A DNA stretch of 64,000 nt, from contig CARYZD010000004.1 in NCBI GenBank assembly GCA_949106495.1, forward strand, positions 62,001 through 126,000. Reading direction: 5' to 3'. The position numbers and the translations under genes were made by a program. Positions 27,021-36,288 of this stretch are shown here, piece by piece. Below the pieces are notes generated by a model that was not told the DNA's origin, ran no database searches, and was given only the letters and a program-made list of their open reading frames with translations. Numbering within the stretch: position 1 is the stretch's first letter; the number at the start of each line of letters is the position of its first letter. The stretch comes from an uncultured Clostridia bacterium. Its GTDB lineage: Bacteria; Bacillota; Clostridia; TANB77; CAG-465.

Positions 27021-28334
27021 TTATCCTAAGAAACCTGTATAATTTCTGCTTACCATTTGTGTTTCTACTGTATTTAGTATTTCAAGTCCAACACTTACTA
27101 AGATAAGTATAGAGTTTCCACTAAATGAAATAGATTGACTTGTGAAAGCTTGTAAAACTATTGGTAAAATTGCTATTGCAGCAAGGAATAATGATCCTGC
27201 AGCAGTAATTTTTAATAAAACATTATTTATATATTCAGATGTATTTTTTCCTGCTCTAATACCAGGTATAAATCCACCATTTTTCTTTAAGTTATTTGCT
27301 ATTTCTACTGGATTTACTATAAACATTGTATAAATAAATGTAAATAATATAATTAATGCCATATATATTACAGCATATCCTACTAAGTATCCCCAATGGC
27401 TACTTGAAGAAGCTGTAAATAATGTATAAACACCTTTCCAGAATCCAGTTAGGCTATTTACATCTGTAACTAACCCAATTATTATACCTGGAAATGACAT
27501 AAATGACATTGCAAATATAAGTGGCATAACACCAGCCATAGCTAGTTTAATTGGAATATGTGTGCTTTGTCCGCCATACATTTTTCTTCCAACAACTCTT
27601 TTTGCATAGTTTACAGGTATTCTTCTTTCTGCTTTTTGAACAAAAACAACTCCTGCAACTATAACAATTAATCCAACAATTAATGCAGCAAATACTAATA
27701 TACCAGTAAATCCGCCACCTGCAATATTTGCAAATGATTTAATTGTTGATGGTAATCCTGCTACTATACCAAAGAAAACTATCATTGATATACCATTACC
27801 AATTCCATGTTCAGTTATTTTATCACCTAACCATGTTAGTAAAGAAGTACCAGCCATTAAAGAAATAATAAATAGGAAAAATCCTAAATACTTTCCAACA
27901 CCATGTGTTAAATCTGTTAAAAGATAAGATCTATATGTAAAATATAGTCCTAGTCCTTCAATAAACGCAAATGCAATTGTTAAATATTTAGTATAATTAT
28001 TTAATTTCTTTCTTCCGCTTTCTCCTTCTTTTGCAAGTCTTTCAAGACTTGGTATTACATATTGTAATAGATTTAAAACAATAGATGCAGTAATGTATGG
28101 TCCTATAGTCATAGCAAATATAGATAATCTACTAAATGCTCCACCTGATATTAGGTTAATCATTGAAGATAAACCATTTGAGCTTGCACCTAATTGTTCA
28201 TTTATTGCTATTTTATCTAGACCAGGTATAGTTATAAAAGTACCAAGTCTAAATAATAATAGTATTAAGAAAGTAAATAGCAATTTCTTTCTAATATCTT
28301 TAACTGAGAATATGTTTTTTATATCTTGTAACAT
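27021..28334 (-). CDS. secY: Protein translocase subunit SecY
   Basis: Core channel of the Sec translocon. 437 residues with ten membrane segments; the start FRLGTFITIPGLD, the plug region SMINLISGGAFSRLSIFAMT, and YAKRVVGRKMYGGQSTHIP are signature stretches. It follows rplO by 1 bp. The operon ends here: adk, map and infA, which usually follow, are absent. Confidence 0.98.
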   Translation of the reverse strand: MLQDIKNIFSVKDIRKKLLFTFLILLLFRLGTFITIPGLDKIAINEQLGASSNGLSSMINLISGGAFSRLSIFAMTIGPYITASIVLNLLQYVIPSLERLAKEGESGRKKLNNYTKYLTIAFAFIEGLGLYFTYRSYLLTDLTHGVGKYLGFFLFIISLMAGTSLLTWLGDKITEHGIGNGISMIVFFGIVAGLPSTIKSFANIAGGGFTGILVFAALIVGLIVIVAGVVFVQKAERRIPVNYAKRVVGRKMYGGQSTHIPIKLAMAGVMPLIFAMSFMSFPGIIIGLVTDVNSLTGFWKGVYTLFTASSSSHWGYLVGYAVIYMALIILFTFIYTMFIVNPVEIANNLKKNGGFIPGIRAGKNTSEYINNVLLKITAAGSLFLAAIAILPIVLQAFTSQSISFSGNSILILVSVGLEILNTVETQMVSRNYTGFLG

Positions 28335-28335
28335 A

Positions 28336-28776
28336 CTACTTCACCTCAGTCTTTCCACCTACAGCTTGTATTTTTTCTTCAGCAGTTTTTGAGAATTTTT
28401 TTGCTACAACAGTAAGTTTCTTTGTAAGTGTTCCGTTACCTAAAACTTTAACACCATCTAATTCTTTCTTTATAATTCCTTCTGACATTAATAGTTCAGC
28501 ATTAACAACTGTATCATTTTCGAATTTTTCTAAATCACTTAAATTAACAATTGCATATTCAACTGCAAAATGATTTTTAAATCCTCTTTTAGGAATTCTT
28601 CTGTATAAAGGTGTTTGTCCACCTTCAAACCCTCTTCTAATGCTACCGCCTGTTCTAGCTTTTTGACCTTTATGTCCTTTTCCAGCTGTTTTTCCAAGAC
28701 CACTTCCTGTACCTCTTCCAACTCTTTTTGAGGTAGTAGTAGCACCATATGCTGGAGCTAATTCGTGTATCTTCAT
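28336..28776 (-). CDS. rplO: 50S ribosomal protein L15
   Basis: Late-assembly large-subunit protein. 146 residues with the Gly/Arg/Lys-rich N-terminal extension (VGRGTGSGLGKTAGKGHKGQ) that threads into 23S rRNA. The gap to rpsE is only 45 bp, so there is no room for rpmD (L30), which normally lies between them. Confidence 0.98.
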   Translation of the reverse strand: MKIHELAPAYGATTTSKRVGRGTGSGLGKTAGKGHKGQKARTGGSIRRGFEGGQTPLYRRIPKRGFKNHFAVEYAIVNLSDLEKFENDTVVNAELLMSEGIIKKELDGVKVLGNGTLTKKLTVVAKKFSKTAEEKIQAVGGKTEVK

Positions 28777-28821
28777 TCAAGCTTCCTCCTCTCTTATAAA
28801 TTACTAGTAATCATTATATCA

Positions 28822-29313
28822 TTATTTTAGTATTTCTTCTACTGTTTTTCCTCTAAGTTTAGCAACTTCTTCTGGTGTTCTCATAGCTTTTAAAGCTTTA
28901 ACTGTTGCATAAACAATGTTTCTGCTGTTACGAGAACCAAGAGTTTTAGCTGTTACGTTTTTAACACCTGCAAGTTCTAGAACAGGTCTTACTGCACCAC
29001 CTGCAATGATACCTGTACCTTCAACTGCTGGTTTTAATATAACTTTAGATGAACCAAAGTTTGTAGTGTATTCATGAGGTAAAGTACCATTAACTAATGA
29101 TACTTCAACTAAGTTTTTCTTAGCGTCATCAGTTGCTTTTTTAATAGCTTCTGGAACTTCTGCTGATTTTCCTGTACCAACACCGATGTGACCATTTTCA
29201 TCGCCAACAACTACTAATACACTAAATCTAAAAGTTCTACCACCTTTAACAACTTTAGCTACTCTGCTTACATTAACAACTTTTTCTTTTAATTCAGTTT
29301 TAGTTTCTGCCAT
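28822..29313 (-). CDS. rpsE: 30S ribosomal protein S5
   Basis: Decoding-fidelity protein of the small subunit. The RNA-binding start KVVNVSRVAKVVKGGRTFRF and GVGTGKSAEVPEAIKKA are visible. I start it at ATG 29313, with AAAGGAG 8 nt upstream; an ATG at 29331 precedes that site and overlaps the rplR stop. 163 residues. Confidence 0.97.
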   Translation of the reverse strand: MAETKTELKEKVVNVSRVAKVVKGGRTFRFSVLVVVGDENGHIGVGTGKSAEVPEAIKKATDDAKKNLVEVSLVNGTLPHEYTTNFGSSKVILKPAVEGTGIIAGGAVRPVLELAGVKNVTAKTLGSRNSRNIVYATVKALKAMRTPEEVAKLRGKTVEEILK

Positions 29314-29330
29314 TATAGTTTCTCCTTTCA

Positions 29331-29690
29331 TTAGAATTCTAATCCAGCTTCTCTTGCTGCATCTGCTAATGCTTTAACTTTTCCATGGTATAAATAACCA
29401 TTTCTATCAAAGACTACAGTGTTAATTTTTGCTTTTTTAGCACGTTCTGCGATTAATTTACCAACTTCTGTTGCTGCTTCAATGTTAGATGCTTTAGCTT
29501 TAACTTCTTTATCTAATGTTGATGCTGAGCAAATAGTAGTTTGTTTTTCATCGTCTATTAATTGTGCATATATGTTATTTAGACTTTTGAAAACACAAAG
29601 TCTTGGTCTCATAGAAGTACCTTGAACTTTAGTTCTTACTCTTTTTTGTCTAATAGTTCTTGTAACATTTCTATCTGTCTTATTAATCAT
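29331..29690 (-). CDS. rplR: 50S ribosomal protein L18
   Basis: Binds 5S rRNA with L5 and L25. 119 residues; RPRLCVFKSLNNIYAQLIDD and VVFDRNGYLYHGKVKALADA are typical. In spc-operon order between rplF and rpsE. Confidence 0.97.
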   Translation of the reverse strand: MINKTDRNVTRTIRQKRVRTKVQGTSMRPRLCVFKSLNNIYAQLIDDEKQTTICSASTLDKEVKAKASNIEAATEVGKLIAERAKKAKINTVVFDRNGYLYHGKVKALADAAREAGLEF

Positions 29691-29718
29691 CTTAAGACTC
29701 CCTCCTTAACTTCTAAGA

Positions 29719-30255
29719 TTATTTTTTACCGCCAGCTTTTCCTTCTTTTCTTATTATTCTTTCGCTAGCGTATTTGATTCCTTTACCTTTATATGGTTCA
29801 GGTTCTCTTTTTTCTCTAATATTAGCAGCTACTTGACCAACAACTTGTTTGTTGATACCTTTTACTACTATTGTATTTGGATTTGGTACATCTATAGTTA
29901 TTCCTTCAATTTCCTCAACTTCAACAGGATGAGAATAACCTAAAGTTAGTACTAATTTATTACCTTGTTTTTGTGCTCTGTATCCTATACCGTTTACTTC
30001 TAATGTTTTTTCAAATCCAGTAGTAACACCGATTACCATATTGTTAATTAAAGTTCTAGTTAATCCATGAATATTTCCGTTTGCTTCACTATCTACTGTA
30101 ACTTTAATTTCATTTCCTTCTTGTGCTATATTAACACAAGGTAAAAATTCTTGTGTTAAAGTTCCTTTTGGTCCTTTAACTGTAACTGTGTTTCCTTCGA
30201 TTTTTACTTCAACACCAGCTGGTATTTCGATAGGATTTTTACCTATTCTTGACAT
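29719..30255 (-). CDS. rplF: 50S ribosomal protein L6
   Basis: Located near the GTPase centre at the base of the L7/L12 stalk. 178 residues with two repeated domains; MSRIGKNPIEIPAGV and the C-terminal PEPYKGKGIKYASERIIRKE are hallmarks. Confidence 0.98.
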   Translation of the reverse strand: MSRIGKNPIEIPAGVEVKIEGNTVTVKGPKGTLTQEFLPCVNIAQEGNEIKVTVDSEANGNIHGLTRTLINNMVIGVTTGFEKTLEVNGIGYRAQKQGNKLVLTLGYSHPVEVEEIEGITIDVPNPNTIVVKGINKQVVGQVAANIREKREPEPYKGKGIKYASERIIRKEGKAGGKK

Positions 30256-30289
30256 TTGGTATACCCTCCTTTATATATTAAATTCTTAA

Positions 30290-30682
30290 TTACCAAATAT
30301 ATGCTAAAACTTCGCCACCAACATTTTCTTTTCTAGCAGCTTTATCTGTCATTATTCCTTTAGATGTAGAAATAATAGCAATACCTAAACCATTTAATAC
30401 TCTAGGTAAGTCTTCTACATTTGCATATATTCTTAGACCTGGTTTACTAATTCTTTTTAAACCTTGTAAAACTTTTACATTGTTTTGATATTTTAATGTA
30501 ATTCTCATAGTTTTGTGATTATCTTCAATAATATCTATTGATTCAACAAAACCTTCAGATACTAAAATATTTGCTATTGCTTCTTTTTCCTTAGAATAAG
30601 GAACGTCAACTGTTGCATGTCTTTGAGCGTTAGCATTTCTTATTCTAGTTAACATGTCTGCAATTGGATCTGTTGTATTCAT
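30290..30682 (-). CDS. rpsH: 30S ribosomal protein S8
   Basis: Primary binder of 16S helix 21, and a translational repressor of the spc operon in E. coli. 130 residues; DPIADMLTRIRNA and the C-terminal STSKGIMTDKAARKENVGGE are typical. Whether it represses here cannot be told from the sequence. Confidence 0.98.
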   Translation of the reverse strand: MNTTDPIADMLTRIRNANAQRHATVDVPYSKEKEAIANILVSEGFVESIDIIEDNHKTMRITLKYQNNVKVLQGLKRISKPGLRIYANVEDLPRVLNGLGIAIISTSKGIMTDKAARKENVGGEVLAYIW

Positions 30683-30701
30683 TGCCTTTTTTCCTCCTTT
30701 T

Positions 30702-30887
30702 CTACCAGCTTGCTTTTTTTACACCTGGTATATCTCCTTGATATGCTAATTTTCTAAAGCATAAACGGCATATTCCATATTTTCTCATGTAAGAGTGTGG
30801 TCTTCCACATATTTTACATCTGTTATAATATCTTGTGCTAAACTTTGGTTCTCTTTGTTGTTTAGCTATCATAGATTTTTTTGCCAT
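30702..30887 (-). CDS. rpsN: 30S ribosomal protein S14, zinc-binding type
   Basis: 61 residues, the short zinc-binding (type Z) form, with CKICGRPHSYMRKYGICRLC giving four Cys ligands. Type Z needs zinc, and some Bacillota keep a zinc-free paralogue for starvation; none is seen here. Confidence 0.97.
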   Translation of the reverse strand: MAKKSMIAKQQREPKFSTRYYNRCKICGRPHSYMRKYGICRLCFRKLAYQGDIPGVKKASW

Positions 30888-30899
30888 TTCAAGTCCTCC

Positions 30900-31439
30900 C
30901 TACTTTTCAGCGAATGGTAAGCCTAATAATTTTAATAATTCATAAGCTTCTTCATCTGTTTTTGCAGTTGTTACAAATACGATGTCCATTCCTCTTACTT
31001 TATCAATTTTATCATATTCTATTTCAGGGAAAATAATTTGTTCTTTTACTCCCATGTTATAGTTTCCTTTTCCATCAAAAGATTTAGGGTTAACACCTTT
31101 AAAATCTCTTACACGTGGAAGTGCTACATTAAAGAATTTAGTAGCAAAATCGTACATTTTTGCACTTCTTAATGTTACTTTGCATCCAATATTCATACCT
31201 TCTCTTAATTTGAAAGCAGCGATTGATTTTTTAGCTTTAGTAACAATTGGTTTTTGTCCAGAAATAACTTCAAGTTCTCCCATAGCTACGTCTAAAGCTT
31301 TAGAGCTATCTTTAACTTCTGAAACACCCATGTTTATAACTATTTTTTCAAGCTTTGGTACTTGCATAATAGATTTGTATCCAAATTTTTCCATTAATGC
31401 AGGAACAACTTCAGCTTTATATTTTTCTTTAAGGTTCAT
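30900..31439 (-). CDS. rplE: 50S ribosomal protein L5
   Basis: 5S rRNA-binding protein that touches the P-site tRNA. 179 residues; VPKLEKIVINMGVSE and PRVRDFKGVNPKSFDGKGNY are typical. Twelve bp separate it from rpsN. Confidence 0.98.
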   Translation of the reverse strand: MNLKEKYKAEVVPALMEKFGYKSIMQVPKLEKIVINMGVSEVKDSSKALDVAMGELEVISGQKPIVTKAKKSIAAFKLREGMNIGCKVTLRSAKMYDFATKFFNVALPRVRDFKGVNPKSFDGKGNYNMGVKEQIIFPEIEYDKIDKVRGMDIVFVTTAKTDEEAYELLKLLGLPFAEK

Positions 31440-31457
31440 TTAATTTTTCCCTCCTTA

Positions 31458-31778
31458 CTACTTCATTTCGTTACAGCATTTGCAAAATCTTGTTTTAGTT
31501 CCATCTTCATTAACTTTAACTCCAAGTCTTACACCTTTTCCACATTTATCACAATAAAAGCTTACTTTAGATGCATAAATTGGATTTTCAGATTTAATGA
31601 TTCCAGATTCTTGACCTTGCTTTCTAGCCTTAACATGTTTTGTTCTAACATTTATATCTTTAACAGTTACTTTACCAGATTTTTTATCTATATCTAATAT
31701 AGTACCTTTTTTACCTTTTTCAGCTCCTGTATTTACTATTACAGTATCACCTTTTTTTAATTTAATTTTTGTTAACAC
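31458..31778 (-). CDS. rplX: 50S ribosomal protein L24
   Basis: Assembly initiator of the large subunit, KOW domain at the N terminus (KKGDTVIVNTGAEKGKKGTI). 106 residues. The C-terminal part carries two Cys pairs, CDKC and CKCC, forming a probable zinc knuckle that is found in many clostridial but not E. coli L24 proteins. Confidence 0.97.
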   Translation of the reverse strand: MLTKIKLKKGDTVIVNTGAEKGKKGTILDIDKKSGKVTVKDINVRTKHVKARKQGQESGIIKSENPIYASKVSFYCDKCGKGVRLGVKVNEDGTKTRFCKCCNEMK

Positions 31779-31798
31779 TTTACTTTCACCTCCGTATA

Positions 31799-32167
31799 TT
31801 AAAGAACTTCAGGTGCTAGAGATAAAATCTTCATGTATTCATTATCTCTTAGTTCTCTTGCTACTGGTCCAAAAATACGTGTTCCTCTTGGTGTTTTATC
31901 ATCTTTGATTAAAACTGCAGCGTTTTCATCAAATCTAATATATGAACCATCTTCACGTCTAAGACCTCTTTTACTTCTAACTATTACAGCTTTAACAACA
32001 TCGCCTTTTTTTACTGCAGAGTTAGGTGCTGCTTTCTTTACAGAAGCAACGATAACATCACCAATGTTACCCCATTTTCTGTAAGAACCACCAAGAACTC
32101 TAATACACATTAATTCTTTAGCTCCAGTGTTGTCTGCAACTTTTAATAATGTTTGTTGTTGTATCAT
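31799..32167 (-). CDS. rplN: 50S ribosomal protein L14
   Basis: Large-subunit interface protein that contacts 16S rRNA. 122 residues; QQQTLLKVADNTGAKELMCI and GTRIFGPVARELR are diagnostic. Confidence 0.98.
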   Translation of the reverse strand: MIQQQTLLKVADNTGAKELMCIRVLGGSYRKWGNIGDVIVASVKKAAPNSAVKKGDVVKAVIVRSKRGLRREDGSYIRFDENAAVLIKDDKTPRGTRIFGPVARELRDNEYMKILSLAPEVL

Positions 32168-32196
32168 GGATTAGTCCTCCCTTCAAATATATTTTA

Positions 32197-32451
32197 CTAT
32201 TTAACTTTTTCCACAATTCTTACAAGTCTATATCTTTTATCTTTACTTAGTGGTCTAGTTTCCATTACTTCTACGATATCTCCAATATCACATTCGTTGT
32301 TTTCATCATGAGCTTTAATTCTTAAAGTATGATTTTTAATTTTATTATAAAGTGGATCTTTTACTTTGTCATCTATAGCAACAACGATAGTTTTATCCAT
32401 TTTATTACTTACAACTTTTCCTTGTTTAGTTTTTCTTAAATTTCTTTCCAC
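32197..32451 (-). CDS. rpsQ: 30S ribosomal protein S17
   Basis: Primary 16S-binding protein. I start it at GTG 32451 (MERNLRKT), with AAAGGAGG 8 nt upstream, giving 84 residues, the usual length. A GTG at 32472 would extend it through the ribosome site and is rejected. GKVVSNKMDKTIVVAI is typical. Confidence 0.95.
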   Translation of the reverse strand: MERNLRKTKQGKVVSNKMDKTIVVAIDDKVKDPLYNKIKNHTLRIKAHDENNECDIGDIVEVMETRPLSKDKRYRLVRIVEKVK

Positions 32452-32471
32452 GTTCTTTTCCTCCTTTACCA

Positions 32472-32672
32472 CTAATTATTTTCCTTTTCTGTTATTACAG
32501 TATTAACTCTAGCTATTTCTTTTTTAACTAAAGTTATTTTCTTAGGGTTATCAAGGCCGTTTAGAGAGTTTTGAAATCTTAATTTAAAAAGTTCATTTTT
32601 AAGTTCTTTTAACTCTTTTTGTAGTTGTTCAACTGACATATTTTTATATTCATTGATTTTACTAGATTTCAT
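32472..32672 (-). CDS. rpmC: 50S ribosomal protein L29
   Basis: Small helical protein near the exit tunnel, a contact for trigger factor and SRP. 66 residues; NMSVEQLQKELKELKNELFK and the FQNSLNGLDNPKKI motif fit. Its start overlaps the rplP stop by one base. Confidence 0.96.
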   Translation of the reverse strand: MKSSKINEYKNMSVEQLQKELKELKNELFKLRFQNSLNGLDNPKKITLVKKEIARVNTVITEKENN

Positions 32673-33097
32673 TATTGTTCTCCTCCTTGTTCTTCTCTTT
32701 TAACTATTTTACATCTAATAGGAAGTTTGTGAATAGCTTTAGCTAAAACTTCTTTTGAAGCAGCTTCGTCAAGACCTGAAATTTCAAACATTACTCTTCC
32801 TGGTTTAACAACAGCTACAAAGTATTCTGGATTTCCTTTACCAGAACCCATACGAGATTCAGCTGGGTGTTTAGTAATAGGTTTATCTGGGAATATTTTT
32901 ATCCAAGATTTACCAACTTTTTTAGTATATCTTGAAAGTGTAACTCTGACAGATTCTATTTGGTTAGCTGTAATCCAAGCTGGTTCTAATGCTTGAATTC
33001 CATATTCACCATTTGTTACTTTAGTACCTCTTTGAGCTTTTCCTTTTAAGATACCTTTTTGTACTTTTCTATATTTAGTTCTTTTTGGTGATAACAT
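32672..33097 (-). CDS. rplP: 50S ribosomal protein L16
   Basis: Organises the A-site region and binds tRNA. 141 residues; MLSPKRTKYRKVQKG and RMGSGKGNPEYFVAVVKPG are diagnostic. One-base overlap with rpsC upstream. Confidence 0.98.
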   Translation of the reverse strand: MLSPKRTKYRKVQKGILKGKAQRGTKVTNGEYGIQALEPAWITANQIESVRVTLSRYTKKVGKSWIKIFPDKPITKHPAESRMGSGKGNPEYFVAVVKPGRVMFEISGLDEAASKEVLAKAIHKLPIRCKIVKREEQGGEQ

Positions 33098-33753
33098 TAT
33101 TTATTACCTCCTTCTGTTTTTTTAGCAGGAAGTACTTCTCCTTTATATATCCAAACCTTAACACCTATGATACCATAAGTTGTTTTTGCTTCTGCAAAAC
33201 CATAATCTATGTCTGCTCTTAAAGTTTGAAGAGGAATTGTACCTTCATGATATGATTCTGTTCTAGCAATTTCTGCTCCACCTAAACGTCCAGATACAGC
33301 AGTTTTAATTCCTAGTGCTCCTGCTTTCATAGTTTTTTGAATTGCTTGTTTCATAGCTTTTCTAAAAGATATTCTCTTTTCAAGTTGTAAAGCAATGTTT
33401 TCAGCAACTAATTGTGCAGCCATATCTACATCTTTAATTTCAACTATGTTTAAAGATATTTCTTTTCCAACTTTTTTGCTTAATTTTGTTTTAATTTCTT
33501 CGATTGCTGCTCCACCTTTTCCGATTATCATACCAGGTTTAGCTGCATATATATCTACTAAGACTCTTTCACCTTTTCTTGCGATTTCTATTTTATAGAT
33601 ACCAGCTGGTTTTAATAAGTCTTTAAGGTATTTACGAATGTTGTAATCTTCTACTAGGTTATTAGAATAATCTTGTTTATTAGCATACCATGTTGAAGAC
33701 CAGTTTTTTATAATTCCAACTCTAAGTCCGTGTGGACTAACTTTTTGTCCCAT
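33097..33753 (-). CDS. rpsC: 30S ribosomal protein S3
   Basis: Lines the mRNA entry site and has helicase-like activity. 218 residues: KH-2 domain with PGMIIGKGGAAIEEIK and C-terminal domain with SGRLGGAEIARTE. Seventeen bp after rplV. Confidence 0.98.
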   Translation of the reverse strand: MGQKVSPHGLRVGIIKNWSSTWYANKQDYSNNLVEDYNIRKYLKDLLKPAGIYKIEIARKGERVLVDIYAAKPGMIIGKGGAAIEEIKTKLSKKVGKEISLNIVEIKDVDMAAQLVAENIALQLEKRISFRKAMKQAIQKTMKAGALGIKTAVSGRLGGAEIARTESYHEGTIPLQTLRADIDYGFAEAKTTYGIIGVKVWIYKGEVLPAKKTEGGNK

Positions 33754-33769
33754 TTTAAACTTACCTCCT

Positions 33770-34111
33770 TTATGCTTCTTTTAACACAACTGTAATGTGA
33801 CTTGTTCTTTTTCTAATTCTATTTGCTCTACCTTGAGCTCTAGGCATAATTCTTTTCATTGTAGTTCCTTGGTTAGCAAATATTTCTGAAATGTATAATT
33901 TACTTTCATCCATATTATGATTGTTAACTGCATTAGCCATTGCTGATTTAACTAATTTTTCAACTACAGGTGCAGCTGCTTTATTAGTGTATTTTAATAT
34001 TGCTATAGCTTCTTTAGCATTTTTTCCTCTAATAGTATCGATAACTATTTTAACTTTTCTAGCACTTATTCTAGCATGGCGTAACTCAGCTCTTGCTTGT
34101 TTTTCTTCCAT
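33770..34111 (-). CDS. rplV: 50S ribosomal protein L22
   Basis: Its long beta hairpin lines the exit tunnel, and hairpin changes can give macrolide resistance. 113 residues; ARISARKVKIVIDTIRGK and the hairpin MKRIMPRAQGRANRIRKR look like wild type. Confidence 0.98.
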   Translation of the reverse strand: MEEKQARAELRHARISARKVKIVIDTIRGKNAKEAIAILKYTNKAAAPVVEKLVKSAMANAVNNHNMDESKLYISEIFANQGTTMKRIMPRAQGRANRIRKRTSHITVVLKEA

Positions 34112-34142
34112 TTTTAGGCTCCTCCTTCATTAAAGTTTTAAA

Positions 34143-34421
34143 CTATCTTACTTTAGACTTTTTATCTCCTGAATGTCCTCTGAATAATCTTGTAGGAGCA
34201 AATTCTCCTAACTTATGTCCAACCATTTCTTCTGTTACATATACTGGAACATGTTTTCTTCCATCATGTACTGCAATAGTGTGACCAATCATTTGAGGAT
34301 ATATAGTAGAGGATCTTGACCAAGTCTTTATAGCTTCTTTTTTATCTTCTTCATTTAATTTTTCAACCTTTGCTAATAATCTTTCATCAACATAAGGTCC
34401 TTTTTTAAGTGATCTTGACAT
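34143..34421 (-). CDS. rpsS: 30S ribosomal protein S19
   Basis: Head protein of the small subunit near the A site. 92 residues; SRSLKKGPYVDERLL and HDGRKHVPVYVTEEMVGH are diagnostic. Confidence 0.98.
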   Translation of the reverse strand: MSRSLKKGPYVDERLLAKVEKLNEEDKKEAIKTWSRSSTIYPQMIGHTIAVHDGRKHVPVYVTEEMVGHKLGEFAPTRLFRGHSGDKKSKVR

Positions 34422-34439
34422 CTTCTATACCTCCAAATA

Positions 34440-35273
34440 CTATTTTTTATTTCTTCTCTTAACAATATATTTATCTGTTCTATTGTTAGTTTTTCTTGTT
34501 TTATATCCATGAGCTGGTTTACCCCAAGGAGTTCTTGGTCCAGTGTGTCCAACTGGAGCTCTACCTTCACCACCACCATGTGGGTGATCAACTGGGTTCA
34601 TAACAGAACCTCTAACTGTAGGTCTTATTCCCATATGTCTTGTTCTTCCTGCTTTACCTAATTTTACAATTTCAGATTCTACATTACCTACTTGACCTAT
34701 ACATGCTCTACATTCAACATTTACAAGTCTCATTTCTCCTGAAGGCATTCTTACATGTGCATATTTTCCTTCTTTAGCCATAAGTTGTGCAGACATACCA
34801 GCACTTCTTACAAGTTGTGCACCTTTACCTTTATGTAGTTCTATATTATATATCATAGTACCTACTGGTATTGCATCTATTGGCATACAGTTACCTGGTT
34901 TAATATCAGCTTTAGCAGAAGCTATAACTTTATCACCATCTGTAAGTCCTAGTGGAGCAATTATATATGCTCTTTCACCATCTTCATATTCGATTAAAGC
35001 GATATTAGCAGTTCTATTTGGATCATATTCGATACCGATTACTGTTGCTTCCATATCAACTTTATTTCTTTTAAAATCAATTACTCTATATTTTCTTCTG
35101 TTTCCGCCACCGTGATGTCTTACAGTTATTTTACCAGTATTGTTTCTTCCTGCATTTTTCTTTAATGTAGTAAGTAAACTTTTTTCTGGTGTATTTTTTG
35201 TAATCTCATCGTTTGTTAATGCTGTTGTATTTCTTAGTGATGGAGTAACAGGTTTAAATGATTTTATTCCCAT
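34440..35273 (-). CDS. rplB: 50S ribosomal protein L2
   Basis: Essential for subunit joining and peptidyl transfer. 277 residues; GRNNTGKITVRHHGGGNRRK and the C-terminal PVDHPHGGGEGRAPVGHTGP containing the functionally important His are present. Confidence 0.98.
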   Translation of the reverse strand: MGIKSFKPVTPSLRNTTALTNDEITKNTPEKSLLTTLKKNAGRNNTGKITVRHHGGGNRRKYRVIDFKRNKVDMEATVIGIEYDPNRTANIALIEYEDGERAYIIAPLGLTDGDKVIASAKADIKPGNCMPIDAIPVGTMIYNIELHKGKGAQLVRSAGMSAQLMAKEGKYAHVRMPSGEMRLVNVECRACIGQVGNVESEIVKLGKAGRTRHMGIRPTVRGSVMNPVDHPHGGGEGRAPVGHTGPRTPWGKPAHGYKTRKTNNRTDKYIVKRRNKK

Positions 35274-35286
35274 TTTTTATTCCCTC

Positions 35287-35649
35287 CTAGTTATTTCCAA
35301 ATGCTGAACTAATTTCTTCTATTTCAGTTTTATATTTTTTATTAACTTTAGTTTCTTTTCCACCTTTTGCAAGATATTTAACATCTGCTGGGTTAGTATC
35401 AATACTTACTATAGCTTTTTTCCAAGCTTTAGTTACCCCTTGGTGTACTCCAACTCTTTTAGCTTTTCCATCATATCTTAAAGTGTTTACTTTTAAAACC
35501 TTAACACCAAAAAGTTCTTCAACTGCATTTTTAATTTCAACTTTTGATGAATTTAAAGCAACTTCAAAAGTATATTTTCCGTTTGCAATTTCACTATAAC
35601 TTTTTTCAGTCATTATAGGTTTGATTATAACGTCTTCTGCGTGTCTCAT
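35287..35649 (-). CDS. rplW: 50S ribosomal protein L23
   Basis: Exit-site protein that docks trigger factor and SRP. 120 residues, about 25 longer than the usual 95; the extra part is a charged C-terminal tail rich in Lys. DVIIKPIMTEKSYSEIANGK is the typical start. One-base overlap with rplD. Confidence 0.96.
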   Translation of the reverse strand: MRHAEDVIIKPIMTEKSYSEIANGKYTFEVALNSSKVEIKNAVEELFGVKVLKVNTLRYDGKAKRVGVHQGVTKAWKKAIVSIDTNPADVKYLAKGGKETKVNKKYKTEIEEISSAFGNN

Positions 35650-36269
35650 TATGCGTACACCTCCTCTAATTTCTTAATAGCTTCTTTAGTTACTACTAAT
35701 GAATCATATTTTAATAAATCAAATATATTCATTGTGTTTACTAAAGTAGTTTTTACACCTTCAATGTTTCTAGCTGATGCTTGAACATTTAAGTTTTTCT
35801 CATTTAACATTACTAAAGCATTGTTAACATTTAAGTTTGTTAAAACATTAACCATGTTTTTAGTTTTTACTTCATTTAATTCTAGTTTATCAACTACAAC
35901 TAATTTTCCTTCTTGTACTTTTGAAGTTAGTACAGATTTGAATGCAAGTTGTTTTACTTTTCTAGGAATTGAATATCTATAAGATCTAGGTTTTGGTCCT
36001 AAAGCAATACCACCTTTAATCCATTGTGGAGCTCTTATTGAACCTTGTCTAGCTCTACCAGTTCCTTTTTGTTTCCATGGTTTTCTTCCACCACCACTTA
36101 CTTCAGATCTTGTTTTAGTAGATTGAGTTCCTTGTCTTTGGTTAGCTTGGAAATTAACTAATGCTGTATGAACAGCTACTTCATTAACTTCAATTCCAAA
36201 AACATTTTCGTTTAACTCAATATCTTCTACTTTTTTACCATCCATATTTAAAACGTCAACTTTTAGCAT
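35649..36269 (-). CDS. rplD: 50S ribosomal protein L4
   Basis: Exit-tunnel protein and, in E. coli, autoregulator of the S10 operon. 206 residues; the tunnel loop GGGRKPWKQKGTGRARQGS is intact. If L4 also regulates here, candidate sites are the rpsJ leader and the 36951-37006 element. Confidence 0.98.
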   Translation of the reverse strand: MLKVDVLNMDGKKVEDIELNENVFGIEVNEVAVHTALVNFQANQRQGTQSTKTRSEVSGGGRKPWKQKGTGRARQGSIRAPQWIKGGIALGPKPRSYRYSIPRKVKQLAFKSVLTSKVQEGKLVVVDKLELNEVKTKNMVNVLTNLNVNNALVMLNEKNLNVQASARNIEGVKTTLVNTMNIFDLLKYDSLVVTKEAIKKLEEVYA

Positions 36270-36288
36270 TTTTTCTCCTCCTTCCCGC

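Noticed and set aside
32452..32472. Longer S17 start at GTG 32472
   Set aside because: It would place the ribosome site inside the protein; GTG 32451 gives the standard length and a well-spaced GGAGG.
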